64,000 nt of DNA from Capra hircus (GCF_001704415.2 NC_030817.1:49213550-49277549); one strand, 5' to 3'. Shown: positions 23,751 to 36,082, counted from the stretch's first letter. Notes: generated from the letters alone by a model not told the origin. Numbers and translations are program-made.

Positions 23751-24547
23751 GAAATTGTAAATGAAGAGTCATACCATGTTCATGGACTGTAAGACTCAAT
23801 ATAGTGACCATGTCAATCTTCCCCAAATTGATATTCAGATTTAATTTAATTCCTATCAAATTCCCCAAAGACTACTTGTAGATAGAGTTAAGATTATTCT
23901 AAACTTTATATGGAAAGGCAAAGGAATTAAAATAAAACAATCTTAAAGACTATATAGCTACAGGAATTAAAACTGTGTGGTACTCCTGAAGGGATAAACA
24001 CATAAATCAACAGACAAAACAGAGATCCCAGGAATATACGCACAGATGTGCTCAGCTTTGTTTAAAATGTGTTTTAAACAAAGTAGCAAAAGCAACTGGG
24101 TGTAAGAGAAAAAACCTTTCAACATATAGTTGCAACTAGACCAACTGGACATAGAAAAGCAAACAGAAACTGACCTAAGTCTCATAACCTATAAACAAAA
24201 ATGAACTGAAGAGGAAATCTTTTAAGGGGAAAAAAAAAAAAAGAAATTCTTTGGGTTCTAGGCAAGGTGTCCTAGAACTGGTACTAAAGTTATGGTCCAT
24301 AAAAACAGAAATTGCTAAGTTAGACTTCACAGAAATTGAAAACATTTGCTTTGGAAAAGACCCCATTAAGAGGATAAAAAGACAACCTATAGACTAGGAA
24401 AAAATATTTGTAAACCACACACCTGACAAAGAACTAGAATACATAAAGAACTCTCAAAATCCTATAATAAATTAACAAAAATACCCAATTAGAAAATTGA
24501 CAAATTGTCATAACTTGAGGTCAAATTGTTCAATGCCATATCCCATG

Positions 24548-24757
24548 GTTTTATGACTATGGTAAAGCGTCTGCCTACAATGCGGGAGACCCGGGTTCGA
24601 TCCCTGGGTCGGGAAGTTCCCCTGGAGGAGGAAATGGCAACCCACTCCAGTATTCTTGCCGGGAAAATCCCATGGACAGAGGAGCCCAGTAGGCTACAGT
24701 CCACGAGGTGGCAAAGAGTTGGACATGACTGAACAACTTCACTTCACTTCACTTCTT
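24548..24757 (+). mobile_element. Bov-tA SINE with CTTCA repeats at the tail
   Basis: It lacks the first bases of the head, then has taaagcgtctgcctacaatg, ggttcgatccctgggtcgg, gtattcttgcc and gttggacatgactgaacaac. The tail is a short (acttc)n run. Confidence 0.92.
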
Positions 24758-24799
24758 CTTTTTATATATAAATGAGAAGGAGTACTGAAATATTCAAAT

Positions 24800-25235
24800 G
24801 TAACTACGGATTCATCTTTCTCCTCTCAGTTTTTCCAGTTTTGCTACATGTATTGTAGTTGAAGTTTTATTTAGGTTCACACACTTCTAGGGTATTACAT
24901 CCCCTAGATGAATTCAGCCTATCATCATCATGATTTCTACCCTAACATGCTCTCGATTGGTGTCTGTCTCTATATCTTTCTCCATCCTTTTGCTTTTAAA
25001 CCATATGTGTCTTCATATTTAAATTATGTTTCTTGTAGACAACATAGTTAGTCATGCTTTTTGATGCAGTTTTTTTTTTATGTTGTCTGGGTCTAGCTTT
25101 TTTATCCAGCCTGAAAATCTGTCTTTTAAATGTAGCACTTATACCACTTACATGTAACGTAGCTATCCATACGGTTGGGTTTAAATCTATTATCTTTCTA
25201 CTGCTTCATCTCAAAATAAAACTCTTCTCTATGTT
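24800..25235 (-). mobile_element. Old L1 fragment (antisense)
   Basis: atgtttcttgtagacaacat, ctttttgatgcag, ccagcctgaaaatctgtctt and ggttgggtttaaatctatta are typical of antisense L1M ORF2 C-terminal sequence. It contributes a 67-codon open frame on the plus strand that is not a gene. Confidence 0.6.
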
Positions 25236-25238
25236 AAC

Positions 25239-25369
25239 CTGGAGAAGGAAATGGTGACCCTAGTATTCTTGCCTGGAGAATTCCATGGACGGAGGAGCTT
25301 GCTGGGCTGCAGTCAACGGGGTCACAAAGAGTCAACACGACTGAGCAATTAAAGCTTTCGCTTTCACTA
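25239..25369 (+). mobile_element. Bov-tA SINE 3' fragment near an MNS1 exon
   Basis: Only the BovB-derived part is present (cctggagaaggaaatgg, gtattcttgcctggagaatt, cacgactgagca). It ends 32 bp from the donor side of the MNS1 exon at 25402-25509. Confidence 0.88.
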
Positions 25370-25401
25370 TGTTAATCATTCCTTCAATTTCCAAAACTTA
25401 C

Positions 25402-25509
25402 TTCTAGTTTCTTCCTATATATTTCAGCTTGTTCTTCCTGGTATAATTCCTGTCGCACTTGTTCTAAATCTTCACGTTGCCGCAGCATTTCTTCCAACCT
25501 CTGAGTCAG
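25402..25509 (-). CDS. MNS1: MNS1 internal exon (fifth in window)
   Basis: This 108-nt exon is exactly 36 codons, starting LTQRLEEMLRQRED and ending AEIYRKKLE. The acceptor is TTAAAATAG and the donor GAA|GTAAGT. It has no initiator methionine and is too short to stand out as an open frame by itself; phase and splice sites on both sides place it. It lies 32 bp from a Bov-tA 3' fragment (25239-25369), so SINE sequence reaches close to the donor side. The next exon is about 22.9 kb to the left. Confidence 0.9.
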
Positions 25510-25606
25510 CTATTTTAAAAAAACACACATAAAAACATGTACAGGAATCAAATTCTATGACAAATATTTAAGAATTTCTCCAGTGTTAAAACAATTATTT
25601 TAGTAC

Positions 25607-25823
25607 CATATTTTGAAGCTGTAGTCTCTTTTCTTCACTTTCTTGAACTTTTGCCATTCGATCTTCTTCTCTTTGTTGCTGCAACTTGGCAAACTCTATT
25701 ATTTTTCTATTTTCTTCTTCCATCTCCTCCCGTTTCTTTTTTCTCCAGAGAGCCTGCTCTTTCTGAAACTCTTCTATATACCTTCGAGTTGTATTCATTT
25801 TCTCTAACCTTTGCTGTCTTTCC
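25607..25823 (-). CDS. MNS1: MNS1 internal exon (fourth in window)
   Basis: This 217-nt exon gives one base completing the split leucine, then 72 codons. They include ERQQRLEKMN, a RRYIEEFQKEQALWRKKK segment and an EEKRLQLQNM end. The acceptor is CTTTTTAG and the donor ATG|GTACT. The single tryptophan in an otherwise Glu/Lys/Arg/Gln-rich helix is a good family landmark of MNS1. It ends in phase 0 and is followed after a 97-bp intron by the next exon, the shortest intron here. This is the trichohyalin-plectin-homology coiled-coil core. Confidence 0.93.
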
Positions 25824-26180
25824 CTAAAAAGTAATAGTGAGTACAGTTCTATAGTAACAGAAATAATAAAAAAATTAAAAAACATGAGTGTCATTTCCTT
25901 TAGATGTCTACCAAGGAAACTGAACAGAAAACAAGTTCTCCTGATGTGCGTTAAGGAAAAAAAGGTTTAGTCACTGTTACTTAATAAGTATCTCTTAATT
26001 ATCAATTAATTGTTATACTAACAATGATAAGACCTGGTCTCAGCTTAGGTCATAACATTTACTGAGGACTTACTGTGTATCAGGCACTTCTTAGGTGGCT
26101 TATTCTTCATGACAAGCCTGAGATAAATCTAACAAATATTTAAGCAGGTTTAAGCACGTAAAAAGTTGGGGCAAACTTAC
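25824..26180. other. Short MNS1 intron
   Basis: A 357-bp intron between two MNS1 exons, AT-rich, with no repeat that I recognise. Confidence 0.85.
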
Positions 26181-26410
26181 AATTGATCTTCTTCATAGAT
26201 TTTCCTAACAATCTCATCAATCATGAGCTTCTCTTTCAGCAACTGCTCGTAAGCTTCCTGCTTTTGCTTCTCTTGCTCTTCAAGCTGTTTCTCTAGGTCA
26301 TGACTGTACTGTGCTTTCACTTGGTTTCGTTTGTCCTCTGCAGCATTCTCTTCCTTTATTAACCTCTGGTGCTCTTCCATCATAGTTCTGGCTATTTCAG
26401 CATCACGTTT
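26181..26410 (-). CDS. MNS1: MNS1 internal exon (third in window)
   Basis: This 230-nt exon gives 76 codons plus two bases. It begins KRDAEIARTMMEEH, runs through a KQLEEQEKQKQEAYEQLL stretch and ends IVRKIYEEDQ plus a split leucine codon (TT|G). The acceptor is AATAACAG and the donor T|GTAAGT. Heptad-like Glu/Lys/Leu spacing indicates a continuous coiled coil, consistent with the trichohyalin-plectin-homology region of MNS1. It lies only 357 bp from the next exon, so these two and the following one form a cluster between two very large introns. No stop or frameshift is seen. Confidence 0.93.
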
Positions 26411-27244
26411 CTGTTATTAAAACAAAATTCATCTTTCCATCATCAAATCTGAGCAAAGTATGACAGAATACTTTTAGCACACGGAACTGAATACTATAGA
26501 AGGCCTATTTCATAAAATATTTTCATCTGTGTAGATAAAAAGCAAAGGTAAGTCACTGTCACCGGAGGGGTTTGAATGAAAAGCAAATGAATGAAAAGAA
26601 GGGTTTGAATGAAAAGCAAACCCTAAAGAGGCTTTCCTATTTCTTCAAGTAGCTCTCTCAGGGCAATAAGGAGAATAACTCCACACTTGAAAAACAATAA
26701 GTAAAATTAGAAGTCCTTCATTAATAATTTTGTTAATTTCCAACAACAGTCATCTTCCTCATCTATTTAAAAGCTGATGTAGGTAATTTTCACAAATTTT
26801 AGCTCCACTGGGTACTTACTGACTGCTATTTAGTGTAAGGATGGTGCTATCTTTTTTATACCTGTCTGCTATTAAATAGCTCTGAGCAACTCAAGTTCTC
26901 TCAGCCTAAATTTTCTCTGCTGCCAGTGGCCTTTGAAATCTCCCCTTTCTCATTTATTAAAGGCCCTCTGAAATAACTTTAACTTAAAAAAAGGGTCACA
27001 TACATCACTCTGTCTGTTTTCTGAGGTTTCAATTCACTCTTCCTTCTGAATGAGACACAATCCTGCATCTTGAACGGGTTACCTTGATTTTTTTGAGCAT
27101 TTTGAAATCATTTAACAAAATGTTTTAATGTATATACACTGGGGCAGTTTAAAAAGTTATTCTTTACCATTATGATCACATCCCAAATGCTAGAATGGTT
27201 AGCAGCATCAAACACAAAATAAGAAACAGATAAAAATATGAAGG
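26411..27244. other. MNS1 intron, no recognised feature
   Basis: Single-copy-looking intron. A 24-bp near-direct repeat (gaatgaaaagcaaa) occurs at about 26573-26620. Nothing else stands out. Confidence 0.5.
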
Positions 27245-28042
27245 CGAACAGTGGCTATCATCAAAAGATCCACAAACAATAAATGCTGGAGAGGGTGTAG
27301 AGAGAAGGGAACTTTCCTCACTGTTGGTGGGTATGTAAAGCGGTGCTGCCACTATGGAGAACAGTATGGAGGTTCCTTAAAAAACTGAAAAAGAGCTACC
27401 ATGTGACCTTGGAATCCCACTCCTGGGCACATTTCAGGAGAAAAACATGATCCAAAAGGATACATGCACCCAATGTTCACTGAAGCACTACTTACAATAG
27501 CCAAGACATGGAAGCAACCTAAATGTCCACCAACAGAGGAATGGATAAAGATGTTGGACATACATACAATATTACTCAGTCATTAAAAAGGATGAAATAA
27601 TGCTATTTGCTGCAACATGGATGGACCTAGCCAGTGTTACACTGAGTGAAGTAAGTTGAACAGAGAAGGAAAAATGTTATATGACATTCCTTATACACAG
27701 AATCTAAAAAGAAATGTTACAAATGAACTTACTAAACAGAAAAAGACTCACAGACTGAGAGAATGAGCTTATGGTTGCAGCAGGGGAAAGGATAGTTACA
27801 GAGTTTGGGGTGGACATGCTCACACCACCATATTTAAAATGGATAACCAACAAGGACCTACTGTATAGCACAAGGAACTCTCCTCAATGTTATGTGGCAG
27901 CCTATATGGGAGGGGAGTCTGGGAGAGAATGGATACATGTGTATGTATGGCTGGGTACCTTCAATTTTCACTTGAAACTATCACATTTGCTAATTGGCTA
28001 TACACCATAAAAAATACAGGTTTAAAAAAATAAAATATAAAG
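27245..28042 (+). mobile_element. L1 3' end with A-rich tail
   Basis: ORF2 end and 3'UTR: aaatgctggagagggtgtag, ctactgtatagcacaagg and atggataaagatg. It ends in aaaaaaataaaat. It is moderately diverged and its frames are broken. Confidence 0.87.
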
Positions 28043-28073
28043 GCTAATGTTAATGCTAATTAAAAGACACTTA

Positions 28074-28247
28074 GTTCCAAAGAATAGCAAGAAGAGATAG
28101 GAAAGCCTTCCTCAGCAATCAGTGTAAAGAAATAGAGGAAAACAACAGAATGGGAAAGACTAGAGATCTCTTCAAGAAAATTAGAGATACCAAGGGAATA
28201 TTTCATGCAAAGATGGGCTCAATAAAGGACAGAAATGGTAGGGACCT
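28074..28247 (+). mobile_element. LINE BovB, left part of a copy split by an LTR
   Basis: It starts in the endonuclease-RT linker (ttccaaagaatagcaagaag) and stops at aaatggtagggacct, where the solo LTR is inserted. It continues at 29563. The last six bases, ggacct (28242-28247), are the left target duplication. Confidence 0.95.
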
Positions 28248-29556
28248 TACCAGGAGCCACCATGGGAGATCCCACCCATGACAAGGTCATGTGGAAGAGA
28301 ACTGTTAAGCAAGGCTTCAGAACTCAACGGGCTCCCTAGGCTTTCTCGAGCATCTGCCCCCAAAACCAGAATCTGTCCGTTTTACTATTTCATGACTTTC
28401 ACTAACTCCTCTGACATTAACAGGGGGCCAACCCTGATCACTTTTCTCTGGAGAAAATTAACTTATGGCTATAGCTAATAAGCCTTCTGGACATGAGAAG
28501 AATATTTCCAATCAAAACCCCTTTGTTAGCATTTTAGTTTGTTTGGCAGATATATCCAGACTCTTACAGCTACACATGTGACTATTTAGATCCTCCCAAC
28601 TGTGAGAGGCACAGAAAGCCTAAAACATAGAGCCTTTCAAAGAGTTAAAAGTTATTAGAGTAGTGTTAATGTAGGATTTCATTATTTGGCCAATGCTTGT
28701 TGCTAAGTTCCCATATCTCTTATCCACTCTGCACCTGGGAGTGCATTCGTTAACACAGTTGAAAAGTAAGAAAAACAAGTGTAGCCTTGAAATTAACCAT
28801 ATCAGACTTTTGAGCTAATTGGTTCTTTCTTGTAACTCACTGCACCTTTGCTTCGTGAGAAATGTAACTTGTTTAATACTTTTTGAGGCTGACATAGATT
28901 AGAAATATAAGAAAAAACATTTCAAGGGAAAATAAGTTTTCTGGTTGAGAAGCCTTTATCAAAAGAGGGTTATAAAATGGTCACAGGCCTCCAAGGCCAG
29001 AAGATAATGTACACAATATTGTTTATGGGAAAGGTTTGCAGAAAATATCCTGTTTCGAAAAAGACAAAACAGATGTAATGTTTGGGCTGACTCTGTATGA
29101 CTTTGCATCTTTCATTTCCCTCTATGTACAAGTAAAGGTATAAAAGACCCTTTTGAAAATAAAAACAATGGGCATTGCTTAAAGAAGCTTGGTCACCCCG
29201 TGTTTTTCTTTTTTCTCTTTTTTTCTCTCTTACTTTCTTTTTCAGGCTGATCTCTTGGAGCATAGAGGCTCCCTGCATTCACTTATCTGCCCGGGTTTCT
29301 AAGACCTGAATGGGAAGACGTTCTGCATCTTCACTCCCTTGGGAGACCGGGAAGGCACCTGTGGCCTCGGTGAACAGGGCAAACTTCTTATCTCAAAGTT
29401 TTATTGGCTTTCTATGTAAACCAAGGAATATCAGCCTCTTTCTCTCCTCTATTTTCTCATCTATAATATTCTTTCCTTATCTCTCTCTCTAAATCATCCG
29501 CCGACACCATTTTTCCTTCAGGTTCCCCTGGATCCTGTGGGGGCTGGACCCTGGCA
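28248..29556 (+). mobile_element. Endogenous retrovirus solo LTR (1309 bp)
   Basis: The element begins TACCAGG and ends CCTGGCA, imperfect inverted termini expected of an LTR (TG...CA, with the first G mutated to A). It is flanked by identical 6-bp duplications ggacct at 28242-28247 and 29557-29562, in the middle of a BovB sequence that continues on both sides. A TATA box and a polyadenylation signal lie in the usual order. Six-base duplications are typical of class II (beta-like) ERVs. No internal gag, pol or env remains, so it is a solo LTR formed by recombination between two LTRs. Confidence 0.88.
29139..29146 (+). promoter_or_regulatory. LTR TATA box with nearby poly(A) signal
   Basis: TATAAAAG lies in the LTR, followed at 29158-29163 by AATAAA. 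The two signals are only about 12 bp apart, so the poly(A) signal would be just upstream of the predicted start. Their transcription would be antisense to MNS1. Confidence 0.6.
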
Positions 29557-29562
29557 GGACCT

Positions 29563-31185
29563 AACAAAGCAGGAGATATTAAGAAGAGGTGGCAGGAATA
29601 CACAGAAGAACTGTACAAAAAAGATCTTCATGACCCAGATAATCACAATGGTGTGATCACTGACCTAGAGCCAGACATCCTGGAAGCATCCTAGCAAGCA
29701 TCCTAGCAAGCATCACTATGAACAAGCTAGTGGAGGTGATGGAATTCCAGTTGAGCTATTTCAAATCCTGAAAGATGATGCTGTGAAAGTGCTGCACTCA
29801 ATATGCCAGCAAATTTGGAAAACTCAGCAGTGGCCACAGGACTGGAAAAAGTCAGTTTTCATTCTAATCCCAAAGAAAGGCAATACAAAGAACGCTCAAA
29901 CTACCACACAATTACACTCATCTCACACACTAGTAAAGTAATGTTAAAATTCTCCAAGCCAGGCTTCAGCAATACGTGAACCGTGAACTTCCAGATGTTC
30001 AAGCTGGTTTTAGAAAAGGCAGAGGAACCAGAGATCAAATTGCCAACATCCACTGGATCATGGAAAAAGCAAGAGAGTTCCAGAAAAACATCTATTTCTG
30101 TTTTGTTGACTATGCCAAAGCCTTTGACTGTGTGGATCACAATAAACTGTGGAAAATTCTGAAAGAGATGGGAATACCAGACCACCTGACCTGCCTCTTG
30201 AGAAACCTGTATGCAGGTCAGGAAGCAACAGTTAGAACTGGACATGGAACAACAGACTGGTTCCAAATAGGAAAAGGAGTATGTCAAGGCTGTATATTGT
30301 CACCCTGCTTATTTAACTTCTATGCAGAGTACATCATGAGAAATGCTGGACTGGAAGAAGCACAAGCTGGAATCAAGATTGCCTGGAGAAATATCAATAA
30401 CCTCAGATATGCAGATGACACCACCCTTATGGCAGAAAGTGAAGAGGAACTAAAAAGCCTCTTGATGAAAGTGAAAGTGGAGAGTGAAAAAGTTGGCTTA
30501 AAGCTCAACATTCAGAAAACGAAGATCATGGCACCTGATCCCATCACTTCATGGGAAATAGATAGGGAAACAGTGGAAACAGTGTCAGACTTTATTTTCG
30601 GGGGCTCCAAAATCACTGCAGATGGTGATTGCAGCCATGGAATTAAAAGACGTTTACTCCTTGGAAGGAAAGTTATGACCAACCTAGACAGCATAATAAA
30701 AAGCAGAAACATTACTTTGCCAACAAAGGTCCGTCTAGTCAAGGCTATGGGTTTTTCCAGTGGCCATGTATGGATGTGAGAGTTGGACTATAAAGAAAGC
30801 TGAGCACCAAAGAATTGATGCTTTTGAACTGTGGTGTTGGAGAAGATTCTTGCGAGTCCCTTGGACTGCAAGGAGATCCAACCAGTCCATCCTAAAGGAG
30901 ACCAGCCCTGGGTGTTCACTGGAAGGACTGATGCTGAAGCCTAAGCTCCAATACTCTGGCCACCTGATGTGAAGAACTGACTCATTCGAAAAGACCCTGA
31001 TGCTGGGAAAGATTGAAGGCAGGAGGAGAAGGGAACAACAGAGGATGAGATGGTTGAATGGCATCACTGACTCAGTGGACATGAGTTTGAGTGAGCTCTG
31101 GGAGTTGGTGATGGACAGGAAGGGCTGTTGTGCTGTGGTTCACGGGGTCGCAAAGCCTCGAATAAGACAGCGACTGAACTGAACT
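29563..31185 (+). mobile_element. LINE BovB, right part after the LTR
   Basis: It resumes at aacaaagcaggagatatt and continues through RT to the 3' end (gcgactgaactgaact). Near 29690 a short duplication (gcatcctagcaa twice) disrupts the frame. Confidence 0.95.
29976..30779 (+). pseudogene. BovB reverse transcriptase fragment, YADD intact
   Basis: An uninterrupted 267-codon stretch of the BovB RT: FRKGRGTRDQIANIHW, CFVDYAKAFDCVDHNKLW, CQGCILSPCLFNFY, then RYADDTT with the catalytic aspartates intact (30408-30419), and the C-terminal SDFIFGGSKITADGDCSH. A frameshift at about 30750 cuts it before the final domain. It has no endonuclease and no promoter, so it is a dead remnant. Confidence 0.93.
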
Positions 31186-32071
31186 AGATGACATTCCTGA
31201 TCTAATTGATGCCTTTAACATATAGACTGTAAATGTTACTTGACTCAAATTCTTTCTTTCCTCTGCTTTCTTAGCACATATTGTACTAGGCTCTACAGAA
31301 AAAATATGACATGACAAAAACATGTTTGTACAAATTACTACACACTTAGACAAATACAATAATCTTATTTCACAGATAAGAAAACTAAGGCTAAGAGATA
31401 CAGCCAAAACTAGCACCTAAATATCCTGACACCTAGTCAAGTCTAAGAGTATTTGATTTAATTTTTGTGGCTCAACTTTATTTAGAAAATGATAACAAGT
31501 CTTTCAAAAGCCAGAGTAAATATCTACAATTGCCTGGAATAACTTCAATTATCAAAATAATTAAAATTGCAATCTACTGTTCAAACTGCAGATCATGTTC
31601 TACTTTATTTTTGAAAGGGCAGAATATGGCGTTTGGAGTGACATTTCCTTACCCTCTCTTACCATCTGCCACACCAAAGGCTATCATTGTTAACAGCGTG
31701 CTGTATAACCCTATAGATTTCTTCTGTACTAACATACTGCACACATGTGTCACAACAGCCAGCAACTGTTCTTATCTGAGGCTCATATAACACTGCACTG
31801 GTTAACTGCTTTGATATCACCCCTCTAACTGCATGTGTTTGTTGATATATACAACACATATGTATGTGTGTATACAGATATACACAGATGTTGTATACAC
31901 ATACCTATTTGCACAGGTTTTCAAAGATAAAAAGGTCTATAAAATGGTCAATAAAATGTATTATTTTCCAACATGTTTTTTCACAACTTGCTTTTTTTCC
32001 TTTTAACATAGAATATATTCTGGCCAATTTTAAAAGGCAGAATATTTGCCTTAACCTCTTTCTCTGTGTGT
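31186..32071. other. MNS1 intron, no recognised feature
   Basis: Intron with short TA/TG-rich tracts near 31840-31900. A 107-codon open frame at 31467-31790 has no recognisable motif. Confidence 0.45.
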
Positions 32072-32273
32072 GTTTGTGCTCAAATATGTCTGATTTCTTT
32101 GTGACCCCATGGACTAGCCCACTGGGCTCCTCTGTCAATGGGAGTCTCCAGGCAAGAATACTGGAGTGGGTTGCCATTTCCTACTCCAGGGGATCTTCCC
32201 AATCCAGGGATTGAACCTGTGCCAACTGCATTAGCAGACACATTCTTTACCTGCTGAGCCACCAGGGAAGCCC
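32072..32273 (-). mobile_element. Bov-tA SINE
   Basis: Complete minus-strand copy: tail near tctgatttctttgtgacccc, core caggcaagaatactggagtg, and head gagccaccagggaagccc at the right. Confidence 0.93.
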
Positions 32274-33049
32274 TTCTCTTTAATAACTGTAAAACATCTC
32301 TGAAACGGATCTAGGAGAGAGGGAACTCTGCTATTAAAATGCCCTACAAAATAATAGAGAAATGAGGGCGAGGGAACTTAAAAGACTATGTAATACTGCC
32401 ATCAGACCTTTTCATCTATGTCTAGCCTTTCGGAGTGACAACAAGAATTCAAGTGATGATGTACATCCAGCCTGTAAGAGTTAATAAACCCTATTTTAAA
32501 TTAAACTGTGTAACACTACTGCTGAGTGTGTCTGAAACTCTTTTGCCCAAGAGTAACTGTTACCAATAATAATGGGTAGTAGATCAGGAGTAAGAAAAGA
32601 GGAAAAAATTAGAGGAAATCATGAAAAAAGAAAAAGATTTCTGTTTACAAAACAGAAAAGTTTCCCCACCTAAATTTATAGTTCATTTTTTAAACATTTA
32701 AAAAATAAAAAATTTAACAAACACACTGATCATACTAACAACCTGTATTGGTTTGTCAAAGAATAATCAGTTAGACACCATTAGGAATGCTGGGAGTTAC
32801 CAAATACAGATGTTCATTTTAACCAGCAACCCAATTCTCTATGTCTCTAAAAGGTTCTAATATTAAATTACAAAGCTCAATATCCACAATTTGCTATACC
32901 ATAACAATCTAAAAACTATAAAATTATTTGAGAAATCAAACAGTGTAAATTCTTTATAGAATGCAACAATTTTCTAAAAATTGGTATATTTTTGCTTTTC
33001 TAAATGAAGCTAAAAATATGGAAAACATTATGACCAGAAACATAATTAC
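32274..33049. other. MNS1 intron, no recognised feature
   Basis: AT-rich intron up to the MNS1 exon; nothing recognised. Confidence 0.5.
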
Positions 33050-33152
33050 CATTTGCTCATATTTAATGGCATCCTTTTCAGCAATTTGAGCTGCTCTTTC
33101 TTTATTCATGTAAGCTGCTTTTAATTTCTTCTCCAATTCTCTGAGCTCAGCA
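33050..33152 (-). CDS. MNS1: MNS1 internal exon (second in window)
   Basis: This 103-nt exon gives one base that completes a serine, then 34 codons (AELRELEKKLKAAYMNKER..., ending KYEQM). The minus-strand acceptor is TTTAAACAG and the donor is G|GTAATT. It ends in phase 0, which matches the next exon at 26410. The peptide matches the MNS1 coiled coil as I remember it. The reading frame continues into the intron to a stop, so the exon end is set by the donor site and by phase. The intron to its left is about 6.6 kb and holds a BovB copy split by a solo LTR. Confidence 0.92.
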
Positions 33153-34261
33153 CTGTTTAAAAAAGACAGAAATTTAAATTTGAGGGCCATACATCTCTAC
33201 TATTTTAAAAATAATCTCTACAATTTAAAAGATTTTTTCTAAATGTGTTAAAGATATTTACATTATTTTTTAGATATTTTGGAAAAATACTTTCTCCAGT
33301 CATCCCAAGAAGATCAGAATGCATGTGAAATGAGACATTATAATTAATTTTTCTAGACAAAACAACCTTTTTATTGTCAATAATCATCACTAAAAATCTT
33401 TTCACTAGTGCCTGGCTCAAAAAAGGTGCTATATCAATACAGGTTAAAATTTCTGTGCAGTTACCAGTACTATTAGGCTAAAAGATAATTACAGCAGAGA
33501 GGTTTAAATCTATACATGTTACTTCTTACATTTTGTACCTCTGTTTTGCCATCTATAAAAGGAGTAGCTTTGGCAATTAAATGAGTTAATGTGTTTAACA
33601 GTAAACGCTCTACATATGGCAACTATTTTTTGAGGATGAAGAGGGAGTAACATGGGCAAGTTTACTTCACTTCTCTGAGCTTGCTTATTTATCTGTTAAA
33701 AAATGGCAACTGACTTCAGTCAGATACTCTCTGAAATACTTTTGAATCTATCACCTTCCTAAACATAATGAAAACAATATGCCATATAAAATTTTTTACT
33801 TTAATATGCCAGTCATAATTCTTAATATTACAGAATATGAGAATTCTGAGTTGGAAGGACTGTGAGATGTCACCAAGATGTACAGGTTAATTCTTACTGG
33901 AACAAAGAGGCACTCATCTACCTATAAACTCAACTTACAGGTACTCGGTACCCACAAAGAAACAGTCATAAAGGGTAAGGGAAGAGGGACACTCCTGGTA
34001 TTATGGCGTGGATCCTTCTTGCCCTTATTACTGTAGATGCAAATGTATTTGACACAAGATTATCGTCTTTCATAAAAATAGTGTTATAAACGAGGGATAA
34101 GTTTCCAGGTTAGCCTTATATATTCTCTGTTCCACGCTACGGGGTTGAGATACATCTACAAAAATTTTTGTTAGAGTTGGACACTAATGATTATGCACCA
34201 ATATATACACAAACCTATCAATTTATAATACTGTCTCTACAAAAAGAAAAAGGTGCATTAA
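33153..34261. other. MNS1 intron, no recognised feature
   Basis: AT-rich intron right of the MNS1 exon, with no repeat I can name. Confidence 0.5.
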
Positions 34262-34999
34262 ACTGCAAACAACCAAGGAGGCAAAAGTCGTGTATTCAGA
34301 AAACTATAAAATACTGATAAAAGAAACCAAAGATGACACAAACAGATGGAGAAATATACCATGTTCTTGGATTGGAAGAATCACTATTGTGAAAATGACT
34401 GTAATACTCAAAGCAATCTAAGATTCAATGCAACTCCTATCAAATTACCAATGGCATTTTTCACAGATTTAGAACAAAAATTTTACAATTTGTATGGAAA
34501 CAAAAAGACCCCAAAGAGCCAAAGTAATCCTGAGAGAGAAAAACAGAGCTGGAGGAATCAGGTTCCCTGACTTCAGAATCAGGCTCCTTGACTTCAGACT
34601 ATACTACAAAACTACAGTAATCAAGACAGTATGGTACTGGCACAAAAACAGAAATACAAATCCATGGAACATGATAGAAAGCCTAGAGGTAAACCCTCGC
34701 ATCTGTGGGCAACTAATCTATGACAAAGGAGGCAAGGATACACAATACAGAAAAAAGTAAGTGGTGTTGGGCCAACAAAACAGCTACATGTAAAAGAATG
34801 AAATTAGAACACTCCCTAATACCATACACAAAAAATAAGTTCAAAATGGATCAAAGCTCTAGATGTAAGGCCAGACACTATAATACTCTTGGAGGAAAAC
34901 ACAGGCAGAACACTCTTTGACATAAATCACAGAAAGATTTTTTTGACCCACTTCCTAGTGCAGTGAAAATAAAAACAAAAATAAATGGGACCTAATTAA

Positions 35000-35201
35000 A
35001 GGGCTTCCCAGCTGGTGCTAGTGGTAAAGAAACTGCCTAATGATGCAGGAGGCTGCATCATTCTTCTTGGGTCAGGATTCCCTGGAGTAGGAAACAGTAA
35101 CTCACTCCAGTATTTTTGCCTGGAAAATTCCATGGAAAGGGGAGCCTGGCAGGCTAAAGTCAATGGGGTTACAAAGAGTTGGACACAACTGAGCTCTGCA
35201 A
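35000..35201 (+). mobile_element. Bov-tA SINE
   Basis: Head gggcttcccagctggtgcta, a shortened B-box area (ttgggtcaggattcc), core gtatttttgcctggaaaatt, and end gttggacacaactgagc. It is inserted in L1 ORF2. Confidence 0.9.
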
Positions 35202-36082
35202 TTAAACTTAAAAGCTTTTCCACTGCAAAGGAAGCCATAAATAAGACAAACAGACAACCCTCAGAATGGGAGAAAATATTTGCAAATGAAGCAACTGACA
35301 AGGAATTAATCTCCAAAATATACAAACAACTTATGCAGCTGAATATCAAAAAAGCAACCCAATCAAAAAATAGGCCAAAGACCTAAATAGATGTTTCTCC
35401 AAAGACGACATACAGATGGCCAACAAGCAAATGAAAAGATGTTCAACATCACTAATTATTAGAGAAAAGGAAGTCAAAACTACAATGAGGTATCACCTCA
35501 CACCAGTCAGAATGGCCATTATCAAAAAATCTACAAACAAATGCTGGAGATAGTGTGAAGAAAACGGAGCCCTTTTACACTGTTGGTAGGAATGTAAATT
35601 AATATAGCCACTATAGAGAACAGGTTCTTTAAAACACTTAGAACTATCATATGACCCAGCAGTCACACTCTGGGCATATATCTAAAGAAAACCGTAATTC
35701 AAAAAGATACATGCACCCCAATGTTCACTGCAACACTATTCACAAGTGCCAAGACACGGAAGCAACATAAATGTCCATCAACAGAAAAATGGATAAAGAT
35801 GTGGTTTATACAATGGAAAATTACTCAGCCATAAAAAGGAATGAAATTGTGCCATTTGCAGAGATGTGTACAGACCTAGAGACTGTCATACAGAGTGAAG
35901 TCAGAAAGAGAAAAATATCATACAATATTGCCCATATGTGGAATCTGGAAAAATGATACAGATGAACTTATTTGCAAAGCAGAAATAGAGACAAAGATGC
36001 AGCAACAAGCATATAGATACCGAAGGAGGAAGGAGGGATGAGATGAACTGGGAGACTGGGATTGACATACATACATGGTTGC

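Larger units (their letters stand above)
22401..24545 (+). mobile_element. Old, diverged L1 ORF2 region
   Basis: It carries L1 ORF2-like landmarks (aagtgggatttattctagtg, atttgacaaaattcatcacc, tatttgcagaagacatgac near 23250 where FADD is mutated, and taaacagaattgacttg onward). It holds a CHR SINE (23053-23208) and a Tigger-like element (23541-23750). No intact frame remains. The 3' part (24380-24500) resembles agaactctcaaaatcctataat-type L1 sequence. Confidence 0.65.
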
